Part shown: positions 42,392 through 54,300 of the stretch, piece after piece
How the letters are laid out: each line of letters begins with the position of its first letter
How positions within the stretch are numbered: position 1 is the stretch's first letter
Assembly: GCA_947561585.1 (NCBI GenBank)
Contig: CANNZV010002302.1
Location: forward strand, 1-64,000
From: Caprella mutica
Taxonomy: Eukaryota; Arthropoda; Malacostraca; Amphipoda; Caprellidae
DNA length: 64,000 nt
Direction of reading: 5' to 3'
Notes under the pieces: generated by a model
The model's database searches: none
What the model was told of the DNA's origin: nothing
What the model saw: only the letters and a program-made list of their open reading frames with translations
Position numbers and translations under genes: made by a program

Positions 42392-45300
42392 TACATCATT
42401 ATTTCTCCCAAAGAAAATCTATTGGAATGTTAGTGTTATTTGTTGCCAATGTTGATGTTTGCAAATTAATTATTGTGGCTGTATAATTCGGTGAATAATT
42501 TTGAGATTTTTCAGAGGTTGAATTGTCTATTTTAAATACATTTTAAGATGTTTTTAAAGCTAAAGAGTTGTATACAAAGAGAAAGGCTTCTCTCTCATCA
42601 AAATTACCTCTTATCAATTTTATCCAAATAGAGAAAATATTTACTAGTACATTAAAGCAAATAATTGAAAGTGATTGTTGTCTAATATTTAAAACATTCC
42701 TTTGGTGATATTTGTACTAAAACATTCTTAATTGGTGAGCAAAATATTAGTTCTCTATCGCATCTTCTCATTTTATATTAAAATTCAAAGAAAAAGACTC
42801 CAATTCAAGTTAATGGTATTTTCAAGACTTTAGATAGCTACCTAATGCAGTCTCTAATTAGTGGCTAACATATACTCCACTGAACTGTTGTAATTTGGAT
42901 TATTTTGCATTTATCCTGTTCAAGAAAGATCAGATGTAATAATATGTTCTCTGTGAAGAGTGCAGTAGCTCTTTTGCTTCCACGAGCACTACTTCCCCAA
43001 TATGTTTCTTTCAAAATTTTCTAGGTAAGCTATTCTCACTTGGTTTAACATTCTAGACTTTTTACTTGTCCTAAAATTTGTTATGCAGAATTTAATTCAT
43101 TGAATGAAGAAGTTTGATAAATTGTGCCATTCCTGCTACAACCTGGAATGCAAGAGTAGGAACTGTGGATTACTGGATTTATTTTAATTTGTTAGATTTA
43201 CTCCCTGTAGTTTGTGTTGGTGTTACTGTAGCGTGAGGTGTATCTACCGTATCTTGGCTACCACATGCTGCCTGAGGTCTGCTGTATCTTGGCTACCACA
43301 TGCTGTCTGAGGCCTGCTGTATCTTGGCTACCACAGTAGCTATAGCTTCTACAAAATGTAACTCCTACTTGGTTTTCTTAGTCAGTCTGAAATAATTAAC
43401 ATCTGTTGAGGTTACTTCAAAATGTAGTCGCCCTTCCAAGATGACACAATCTTTTGGCTACAGTTCAAGAAGCAGCGGTACACCTCAAGCCATAGTAACC
43501 CCTCTCTTCTCCATAAAATTGTCTATCCCCAACGAGGGATATTTTATTAATAATGAATGAGTGACAGTCATCACTTTATCTTTGTTTGAATGTGAAATGA
43601 ATGGAAACTATTAACCATTTAACTGGTAATTTCAATGAAAGTTTCATTTTAGTAAGTGGTTGGTGACTCGGTTCAATGAGCCACTTTCCTTTCTAACTGC
43701 TTTTTACAGTCCCTTTTATTTCTTTTTGTGAATTTTGTTCCGTATCAGACTGAATTTGAATTAAGGTTTTACGCATCTGATACCCTATCCAATTTAAAGC
43801 TGACTAGTTTATTATCTTTACCCACATTATTTGTTTGTGTGAATGGATCTGATTTGAAGGTAAGGATGTTAGTGCTAGAGTATCTTCCTTTGCGTTTCAT
43901 TCCAGCATCGGTTGGGACTTACCAACTCACTTTGACTCTCCTCTCTGTACCCTCACGGAGAGGTGTGAAGAACTTCAGAGGGCATGACCCTTGACTTGGT
44001 CAGAGGAAGCACTCACACCGTTAGTGCTCAGTGTCTTGCCATCCCCCAAATTAGGGCTCAGGGACACTTTCTCTCAGGAAAACTATTCTGATATTTATTC
44101 TACTAGTTATATTTGAAATTTTGTAATTAAATTTACCTAAACTCTATGATGAATTTGATGTTTTTATTCGAAAGATCACTAATGTTTTCTATTATTTTGA
44201 CAGTATATTCTATATTTGTTTTTCATTAGGCAATTGAGTGCAATAGTTATTTTCCTCAGACACTTAAAATGTTTTCCTGTGTAAGTCGTCCCTCGCCCTT
44301 AGCAAGATACTGCAGCTGCTGCTGATTATTGGGGAACCAACATTGTGCTTAGTGTTCCGCAATGAACAGCCTAACGGGCATGCCTCCTCTGGTCAAAAGG
44401 CAACGCATGGGGTCACTTTGACCACCTTAAAGGCAACTATTGGTGTTATCTTGACCTCCATACAACATTTGAATGAAAAGACCGCTTTGCAGTAGTTCAC
44501 AATGTTTTAGAAGTCTGTCAAGGGTCCTAAGATGTATTGATGTATATCCCTTAGGTGCCATTTCGCGATGCTTGTCACTCACGAGTCGATGATTGGTCAC
44601 GCGATTGTCGTAGTATTCGTATCCAGTATACACAATCAGTATGTATCAAGGATACTTTAAATTTATTCCGAAATGTGCTGTGTGAGACGTAGCATCCGAG
44701 TGGCAATTTAGTTACCCCTTCAATGGTTAGATCTGTAGAGTATATTCTACATCAACTGAAGAAATAGGCTGAACTGTTGATGTCCTCTCATGGTTTCTAT
44801 GTTTATTTCTATTAATACTAATCCTTCATGAATCAAATCTTTAATGTAGCTGCCGTCTTCATAGTGATATAGTTTTCGAAATTGTCGATGTTACAAATAC
44901 GTCCTAGTCAATCTTAACCATTAACCGTTTTCGCTCTCTCTAAAGTTATGTGCCGTTAGTTTATCAGTGAACCTCTAAGTTTCTAACCCAACTCTTGAGA
45001 TTAGCGTTAGTCCCATTTTATTCTCTTGGTAAAGCTATCCAAATTGGTAGGGTTTTTCCGTGTACATTCATGAGTGACTATCAAGCAAAGTGTATTCATT
45101 GCGATGTAACTTCAGATGTTAACTGTACTTGCTATAAATATAACACTAGGTAAATATTATACAACTTTTCTTATCCTTAACTTTCAGGTTTGAGAGTAGG
45201 GTAAAGTGGCATTTACAGGATGAGAATTAAATACTGTGCCCGAATTTTTTTTTTCAGTTTAAAATTATAGTCGACAGCGCATAATATTTTTGAGATACTG

Positions 45301-45937
45301 TCACTAGCGCATAAGTTAACTGTTCTGTGATTGGTCAGCACGGAGGAGGTAATTAACGCTCCGCCCCTCTCCTGGTGTCTCTTCTTCCTTGCAAATAGTT
45401 ATAACTTTAATTAAATTTTTCAAATAAGAACTTTGAAACCCTCTACTGTCCACTTTATGGTTGTTTTTTGACTTGGCAGGGGTGCGGTACGCCCATGATA
45501 CTATTGGTCAATCGCCATAGCCAATCAATTAGCTTGTAACCTTAACATTTTTTTAACCAACTGGTCACCACATTACTGACAATATTTACTAATTGTATCA
45601 ATCAATATATTCAACGTATGAATGGGGTACTGATGAAAATATTGATGCGATCAAAAGTGCTCAGAAATTTCATCAATATGCGCAGTGCAAAACTTTTTTG
45701 TCCCTCATTTCAGTACAACACCACTGTTCCTTAGGGAGTCTGAGCAACTACTGATGGATAGATATTGTCAATAAAAAATACCGTCAATTCATACTGATCG
45801 TGTGAACGATGCTTTACAATTTCTAACCTGAAAGGTACAACTATGAAAATTTTAATTGGTTTTTAAAAATCTTATGAATATCAATTATTTTCTATTAATG
45901 ATCATTGAAATTCTCATCTGATAACTGATGCCTTGAG

Positions 45938-46104
45938 GTACGTTTTGCATGCAGCGATTGTTACGATAGTCTCCCAGCAATACATTGAACAGTTCTCAGT
46001 GGTGATGACTCGTTGCAAAACCGTCTCCTAAGAATAACCTTGAACTGGTGCTTAGAAATAATCGCTGAGCGATTATCGCAACAGTCGTTACATGCAAGAC
46101 ATAC
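45938..46104. mobile_element. GTACGTTTTGCATGC MITE, second copy
   Basis: Left GTACGTTTTGCATGCAGCG, right CGTTACATGCAAGACATAC. Internal sequence (GTTGCAAAACCGTCTCCTAA) matches the reverse complement of 21551-21722. Confidence 0.88.
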
Positions 46105-46714
46105 CTTTACCATACTTTCCAAGTTAAAAACAAACTAACTATTTCACAAAATAGAATTTACTTGAAATTTTGGACAGACAATTATTATTAAAATGCTCAA
46201 AAGAAGTAACAGAGTACAGACAAAGTGGAGATCATTTCAAGTTATTACCTGAAGCATAATGGAGACGCTGACAACTATGAGCAGATTAGGATTTTGTACG
46301 CATGGCAACGTTTCCCTAGCTAGTATTGAAAGATTCTGTGCTGAAGTAATTAATAGCAAATTAAAATATTTCTAGAGACTATCACCAGCAAACCGAGTAC
46401 ATTAATTAAAAAGAAAACCATATTAAACTAAGTAATAGATAAATTAATTGTAAGGAAATATTTATTGCTTAGAAAGAGTTTCGCTCACAAAGGATTGGTT
46501 AAAATAGTTTTAGAACTATCAATTAAATATAAATAAATTTATAAATTAATGAACACATGACCATAATTAAAAATTAACAAATTATGAAAAATCAGGATAG
46601 GTTCAAAGTTAAATTTTACCAAGAACACATTAGTGTAATTAAAAATAATTAAATGCAGTCAATATTAGTGGCTACATTACATACCATCTGAATAACATAA
46701 AACACATCATTAGG

Positions 46715-46878
46715 GTTGTGACAATATGCTTGAAAATCATAGACCCGGAAAATATTATAGACGGAGAGAATTAAAGAGTATTGAATCGTTCTGCGGTAGC
46801 TATAAAGTATTCGATACCCTTTCATTTCGTCTGTGATATTCTTAAGATCAATGATTTTAAAAAGCGTATTGTCACAAC
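46715..46878. mobile_element. GTTGTGACAATA MITE, single-core copy
   Basis: Ends GTTGTGACAATATGCTT and GCGTATTGTCACAAC; single core TATTGAATCG...GTATTCGATA. Compare 21006-21442, where the core is amplified, and a decayed copy at about 57080-57215. Confidence 0.88.
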
Positions 46879-48314
46879 TCCACGCATTACTTTAACATTA
46901 TACATTAGAACTAAAAGTAGAGTTTCATATGCAATGATACACAGCAAGGTGTTATTGTTGACATATTTGATATGCTACTTATTGTCCTATGGCTAACCTT
47001 TGAAGTTAGGAAATTTCAAGGAGGAAATTCTCGGCATTCAATATTTTTTTACGATTCTAGTTTACGAATAGTAAGATGACTATTCATCATCAGGAAAAGA
47101 AGTGGGGAACATTTGGACCGAATAATTTATTCAACTGTTGGTCACACATTACATTCTAGGTTGACTCCCACTTGTTCCTGATGATGAACAGACCTATTTC
47201 TATCAGTGCGCTATAAAATAGAGTAACATCTTTTCAATGAGAGTGAGGAAGCACACACACTTAACATCAAAAAAGTGGCATTAGTTTTATCACAAATGTA
47301 CGACACTACACAATAGAGTTAAAGAAAAGACTTGAAATAGTCTGGGGACAGTTGCAGTAGTCGCAAAGTGGGTAAAACAAAGGTCATGGACCAGTCTGTC
47401 TTTTAGAAGACCTTTTATTGTGTCCTTTACCCACTTTTCGAACACGGTAACAATCCCCCAGTAATTTCCAGGAGTATTCATGGTATACCTATTTAGAATT
47501 CTACACACAGATGAGATCAGAAAAAATAGGAATCGACGGAGAAAAATCAACTTTCCGAGAAATGAATATATTTTTAGACAGGAAAACTATTCGGAAATTG
47601 AAGACTGACAACAGTGCAAATAATTGTAATTAATAGATAATTCGAATTAACATTTGTCAATTGACTTATTCAGTCATTTGAACTATAATGACGACCTTCT
47701 GCCGAACGATGAAGAATTAAAACCTTATTTCTAAAATTAAATTAGCTGACGATCCAACAAGCTTAGAAATAATATTAACGAAATTAAATCCATGTACTTT
47801 TAGAAAGTTATTCTAAACAGCAATCTGTTTTTAAATAGAAGATAATATTAAAGTATTAGAAAATGCTTTAAGAATAGAAATGAACAGGAAAGTTTAGAAA
47901 AATAGTACATTCAGTATCGAAGACACAGAAATAAGAATTGGACTTAAAAGTTAATTGTTCAGAATAATTAAAGGAACAAATTTACTTCAGAAACAAATAA
48001 AGAAGCGACTAAAAGTTATATTTTGTTAGTAATTAATTCAGCTAAGTGAAAAACAGAAACAATATAATTAGATTATAGTGAATGTAATAAATAATTAAAT
48101 AGAAGCTTAAAACAGAAAATCTGGAACAATTCGGCTTCAACTATTTTTTCCAAGATTAGTAAATCTTGAATTGTGACAGGAACATAAGTAAAGCCTAGGA
48201 GTCGGTGTTCTACGTGATAAAACACGTGTTCTACGTGAAAAAATTACCTAATAATATAGCCTCCAAAGTTTTAGATCATTATAACGCTTACAAGATACCT
48301 TAGAGTTTGCTTTG

Positions 48315-51300
48315 CTATTGAGTAGGGCTCTGAATTCTCAAAGGTACCATGAACTTGTTCTTGAAAGGAGACTTGTAGTCGATACCCAACTCAAAAAAGA
48401 CGGTGGAGGGAATTGCTAATTTCACTAGATGAGGCAGACCTGAAAATAACACAAAAGTGTGAAATAAATTCACCATGGATATATTCATCGTCGAGACATC
48501 AAGATATCCATTATTGTGCATTGATAATATATTTCTGAACTTTGTAATGATTTATTACTGAAGTCCTAAAAGTGAGAAGTGATGACAACAAGAGATTTCA
48601 GAGGTGAAGACACTGACCTTGTTCGACGGAGTAGTTAAGAGGTAGTACAGGTACAACGAGTGCTCTGGCAGGTACAAAGTACTTAGGTTTGTAGCGCATA
48701 ATGTCAGGGGGGTTGAGGGCCACCACGGGGCAGATCTGATCTTTGGCAAATTGTGTCATCTGAAGCACCCAGTGTTCATCTTGACAAGCTAAAACAAATG
48801 AACAAATATAGAGATGTGAAAAGAGAAACTGATAGTGGAAACAAAATATTCTAAAGTGGAACGATTTCACAAGTGTTTTATTAAGTAGAGAGATGTTGTA
48901 ACAAGTGGAGAGATGTTCCAACAAGTAGAGAGATGTTCTAACAAGTAGAGAGATGTTCTAACAAGTAGAGAGATGTTCTAGCAAGTAGAGAGATGTTCTA
49001 ACAAGTAGAGAGATGTTCTAGCAAGTAGAGAGATGTTCTAGCAAGTAGAGAGATGTTCTAACAAGTAGAGAGATGTTCTAGCAAGTAGAGAGATGTTCTA
49101 GCAAGTAGAGAGATGTTCTAACAAGTAGAGAGATGTTCTAACAAGTAGAGAGATGTTCTAACAAGTAGAGAGATGTTCTAGCAAGTAGAGAGATGTTCTA
49201 ACAAGTAGAGAGATGTTCTAGCAAGTAGAGAGATGTTCTAACAAGTAGAGAGATGTTCTAGCAAGTAGAGAGATGTTCTAACAAGTAGAGAGATGTTCTA
49301 ACAAGTAGAGAGATGTTCTAGCAAGTAGAGAGATGTTCTAACAAGTAGAGAGATGTTCTAGCAAGTAGAGAGATGTTCTAACAAGTAGAGAGATGTTCTA
49401 GCAAGTAGAGAGATGTTCTAACAAGTAGAGAGATGTTCTAGCAAGTAGAGAGATGTTCTAACAAGTAGAGAGATGTTCTAGCAAGTAGAGAGATGTTCTA
49501 ACAAGTAGAGAGATGTTCTAGCAAGTAGAGAGATGTTCTAACAAGTAGAGAGATGTTCTAACAAGTAGAGAGATGTTCTAACAAGTAGAGAGATGATCTA
49601 ACAAGTAGAGAGATGATCTAACAAGTAGAGAGATGAGTGTTCTAACCAGTTCACAAGTGTTCTAACCAGTTCACAAGTGTTCTAACCAGTTCACAAGTGT
49701 TCTAACCAGTTCACAAGTGTTCTAACCTGTTCACAAGTGTTCTAACCAGTTCACAAGTGTTCTAACCAGTTCACAAGTGTTCTAACCAGTTCATACGTGT
49801 TTTTAACAATAGGTTAAACAAGTCATAACAATATGTGTAACCAGGTAGCTAGCCGTAAGGAAATGTGACCCTATGACGTTAGGATCACTCACTTGCGTTG
49901 TCAGTGTGGTCCAGTCTAGCGTCAATGAGGATATCAAAGTACTTGTCGCTGTCCAACTGGTACGGTTTGTTGAGTACCTTTCCCCCACACAGCATGTAGA
50001 GGCCCATCTCCTCAGTGAAGCAAGGGTCTCCCCAGTACACCGTAGGGGCCAGCACTGTAACAGATATCTCCTGTGTTGAGAGCTGGCGGGCCGTGTTCAG
50101 CCCCAGGGCCCCTTGCTCGTGGTTGCCACAGAGGATCACCACTTCAGGAGTTTGGTGACTGTTCTTGTCTTCAAATCTGAAAGAGAATTAGCAGTCAGAC
50201 CAAGCAAGTTCAAACAAAATATTTCAGTTAAAAATGCAATGGTTCTAACTTTCGGTGCTTCAGTTCACAATTGTAATTTAAAGAAATTAGTACAACGATT
50301 ACAACCAAACTAATTAAAAGATAACTAGCTGTGGTTAATATGTGATACAAGGGTGCACTTTGGTTTCCCACCTGATGATGCCTCCAAGGAGTTTATTACC
50401 CACCTGATGATGCCTCCAAGGAGTTTATTACCCACCTAATGATGCCTCCAAGCAGTTTATTACCCACCTGATGATGCCTCCAAGGAGTTTATTACCCACC
50501 TGATGATGCCTCCAAGGAGTTTATTTCCCACCTAATGATGCCTCCAAGGAGTTTATTACCCACCTAATGATGCCTCCAAGCAGTTTATTACCCACCTGAT
50601 GATGCCTCCAAGGAGTTTATTACCCACCTAATGATGCCTCCAAGCAGTTTATTACCCACCTAATGATGCCTCCAAGCAGTTTATTACCCACCTGATGATG
50701 CCTCCAAGGAGTTTATTACCCACCTGATGATGCCTCCAAGGAGTTTATTACCCACCTGATGATGCCTCCAAGGAGTTTATTTCCCACCTAATGATGCCTC
50801 CAAGGAGTTTATTTCCCACCTAATGATGCCTCCAAGCAGTTTATTACCCACCTGATGATGCCTCCAAGGAGTTGCATTACGAGTTCTGTGGTAGAGCGAC
50901 CAGTCACTTCTATTTGTCGTGATTTGCTGTAGCCACTGTTAGCGACATGGTCCATCATCACACTGTGGAACTCTGGAGTCACACTCGGCACCTCAAAATT
51001 GAAATCTGAAAATAAATGGTTAGGATTGCAGTTAAAATTCAATGAAAACAGTTAAGAGTTCGATTATGTTCTTTTACACTAGCTAGCTACTTTTTTAACC
51101 TAACATAATTTAGAGACAACGTGATAGAATATATATATAAATAAGCTCCTATCTTTTGAAAGATGGTTCTAAACCAAAAAATAAAGCAGAAAATATATGC
51201 AACTCAATAAAATGGGTAACTATACCATTTCTATGATTTGTTAATTTTTTTAACAGTTTTCGCTATCACCTCTCAGATTACACTTCAATCTATGTTTTAA

Positions 51301-54300
51301 ATTTTTTCAGTTATATCTGACGTCGGTTGCTTATAATTACGAGTATGGTTGAGAAAAGGCCTAAGCAACAAAGCTTGAAAATGAAGTTTCTCATGGAAAA
51401 GTTATCCTTGTGACTGAAATAAACTCTGGGTATTTTAATTGTTTTATCAGTATTTTATGCAAAGACAGGTAACAAACATCAGTTATATCTCGGTAAACCT
51501 CCAAAAAAATTAATTACAAACTTTGGATGCTTTTCCTGAACAAAATGTGGCTTAGAAAGTTAGCCCCTTCAGCTGTCATGTCTGTAGTTACCTGTGGTGT
51601 TCACTTTATCAGCTATCATGTCTGTAGTTACCTGTGGTGTTCACTTTATCAGCTATCATGTCTGTAGTTACCTGTGGTGTACACTTTATCAGCTGTAATG
51701 TCTGTAGTTACCTGTGGTGTACACTTTATCAGCTGTCATGTCTGTAGTTACCTGTGGTGTTCACTTTATCAGCTATCATGTCTGTAGTTACCTGTGGTGT
51801 ACACTTTATCAGCTGTCATGTCTGTAGTTACCTGTGGTGTTCACTTTATCAGCTATCATGTCTGTAGTTACCTGTGGTGTACACTTTATCAGCTGTCATG
51901 TCTGTAGTTACCTGTGGTGTACACTTTATCAGCTGTCATGTCTGTAGTTACCTGTGGTGTACACTTTATCAGCTGTCATGTCTGTAGTTACCTGTGGTGT
52001 TCACTTTATCAGCTATCATGTCTGTAGTTACCTGTGGTGTACACTTTATCAGCTGTCATGTCTGTAGTTACCTGTGGTGTTCACTTTATCAGCTATCATG
52101 TCTGTAGTTACCTGTGGTGTACACTTTATCAGCTGTCATGTCTGTAGTTACCTGTGGTGTACACTTTATCAGCTGTCATGTCTGTAGTTACCTGTGGTGT
52201 ACACTTTATCAGCTGTCATGTCTGTAGTTACCTGTGGTGTACACTTTATCAGCTGTCATGTCTGTAGTTACCTGTGGTGTACACTTTATCAGCTGTCATG
52301 TCTGTAGTTACCTGTGGTGTTCACTTTATCAGCTGTCATGTCTGTAGTTACCTGTGGTGTACACTTTATCAGCTATCATGTCTGTAGTTACCTGTGGTGT
52401 ACACTTTATCAGCTGTCATGTCTGTAGTTACCTGTGGTGTACACTTTATCAGCTGTCATGTCTGTAGTTACCTGTGGTGTACACTTTATCAGCTATCATG
52501 TCTGTAGTTACCTGTGGTGTACACTTTATCAGCTATCATGTCTGTAGTTACCTGTGGTGTACACTTTATCAGCTATCATGTCTGTAGTTACCTGTGGTGT
52601 ACACTTTATCAGCTATCATGTCTGTAGTTACCTGTGGTGTACACTTTATCAGCTATCATGTCTGTAGTTACCTGTGGTGTACACTTTATCAGCTGTCATG
52701 TCTGTAGTTACCTGTGGTGTACACTTTATCAGCTGTCATGTCTGTAGTTACCTGTGGTGTACACTTTATCAGCTATCATGTCTGTAGTTACCTGTGGTGT
52801 ACACTTTATCAGCTGTCATGTCTGTAGTTACCTGTGGTGTGCACTTTATCAGCTGTCATGTCTGTAGTTACCTGTGGTGTACACTTTATCAGCTGTCATG
52901 TCTGTAGTTACCTGTGGTGTACACTTTATCAGCTGTCATGTCTGTAGTTACCTGTGGTGTACACTTTATCAGCTGTCATGTCTGTAGTTACCTGTGGTGT
53001 ACACTTTATCAGCTGTCATGTCTGTAGTTACCTGTGGTGTACACTTTATCAGCTGTCATGTCTGTAGTTACCTGTGGTGTACACTTTATCAGCTGTCATG
53101 TCTGTAGTTACCTGTGGTGTACACTTTATCAGCTGTCATGTCTGTAGTTACCTGTGGTGTTCACTTTATCAGCTGTCATGTCTGTAGTTACCTGTGGTGT
53201 ACACTTTATCAGCTATCATGTCTGTAGTTACCTGTGGTGTACACTTTATCAGCTGTCATGTCTGTAGTTACCTGTGGTGTACACTTTATCAGCTGTCATG
53301 TCTGTAGTTACCTGTGGTGTACACTTTATCAGCTATCATGTCTGTAGTTACCTGTGGTGTACACTTTATCAGCTATCATGTCTGTAGTTACCTGTGGTGT
53401 ACACTTTATCAGCTATCATGTCTGTAGTTACCTGTGGTGTACACTTTATCAGCTATCATGTCTGTAGTTACCTGTGGTGTACACTTTATCAGCTATCATG
53501 TCTGTAGTTACCTGTGGTGTACACTTTATCAGCTGTCATGTCTGTAGTTACCTGTGGTGTACACTTTATCAGCTATCATGTCTGTAGTTACCTGTGGTGT
53601 ACACTTTATCAGCTATCATGTCTGTAGTTACCTGTGGTGTACATTTTATCAGCTATCATGTCTGTAGTTACCTGTGGTGTACACTTTATCAGCTGTCATG
53701 TCTGTAGTTACCTGTGGTGTTCACTTTATCAGCTATCATGTCTGTAGTTACCTGTGGTGTACACTTTATCAGCTGTCATGTCTGTAGTTACCTGTGGTGT
53801 ACACTTTATCAGCTGTCATGTCTGTAGTTACCTGTGGTGTACACTTTATCAGCTGTCATGTCTGTAGTTACCTGTGGTGTACACTTTATCAGCTGTCATG
53901 TCTGTAGTTACCTGTGGTGTACACTTTATCAGCTGTCATGTCTGTAGTTACCTGTGGTGTACACTTTATCAGCTGTCATGTCTGTAGTTACCTGTGGTGT
54001 ACACTTTATCAGCTGTCATGTCTGTAGTTACCTGTGGTGTACACTTTATCAGCTATCATGTCTGTAGTTACCTGTGGTGTACACTTTATCAGCTGTCATG
54101 TCTGTAGTTACCTGTGGTGTGCACTTTATCAGCTGTCATGTCTGTAGTTACCTGTGGTGTACACTTTATCAGCTGTCATGTCTGTAGTTACCTGTGGTGT
54201 ACACTTTGTCAGCTGTCATGTCTGTAGTTACCTGTGGTGTACACTTTATCAGCTGTCATGTCTGTAGTTACCTGTGGTGTACACTTTATCAGCTATCATG

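Larger units (their letters stand above)
42392..48314. other. Convergent intergenic region between SHOC2 and EDC3
   Basis: No gene recognised. It holds a 35-bp repeat (GTATCTTGGCTACCACATGC) in about 2.5 copies at 43246-43340, a piece of dispersed repeat F at 43640-43725, two MITEs listed separately, an inverted repeat CATCATCAGGAAAAGAAGTGGG/CCCACTTGTTCCTGATGATG at about 47083-47186, and a second, GCAAAGTGGGTAAAACAAAGG/CCTTTACCCACTTTTCG, at about 47360-47440. Both genes end into this region, so it must contain both 3' UTRs. Confidence 0.6.

Noticed and set aside
47290..47550. 86-codon minus-strand frame
   Set aside because: No family recognised; overlaps an inverted repeat; no splice or start support.
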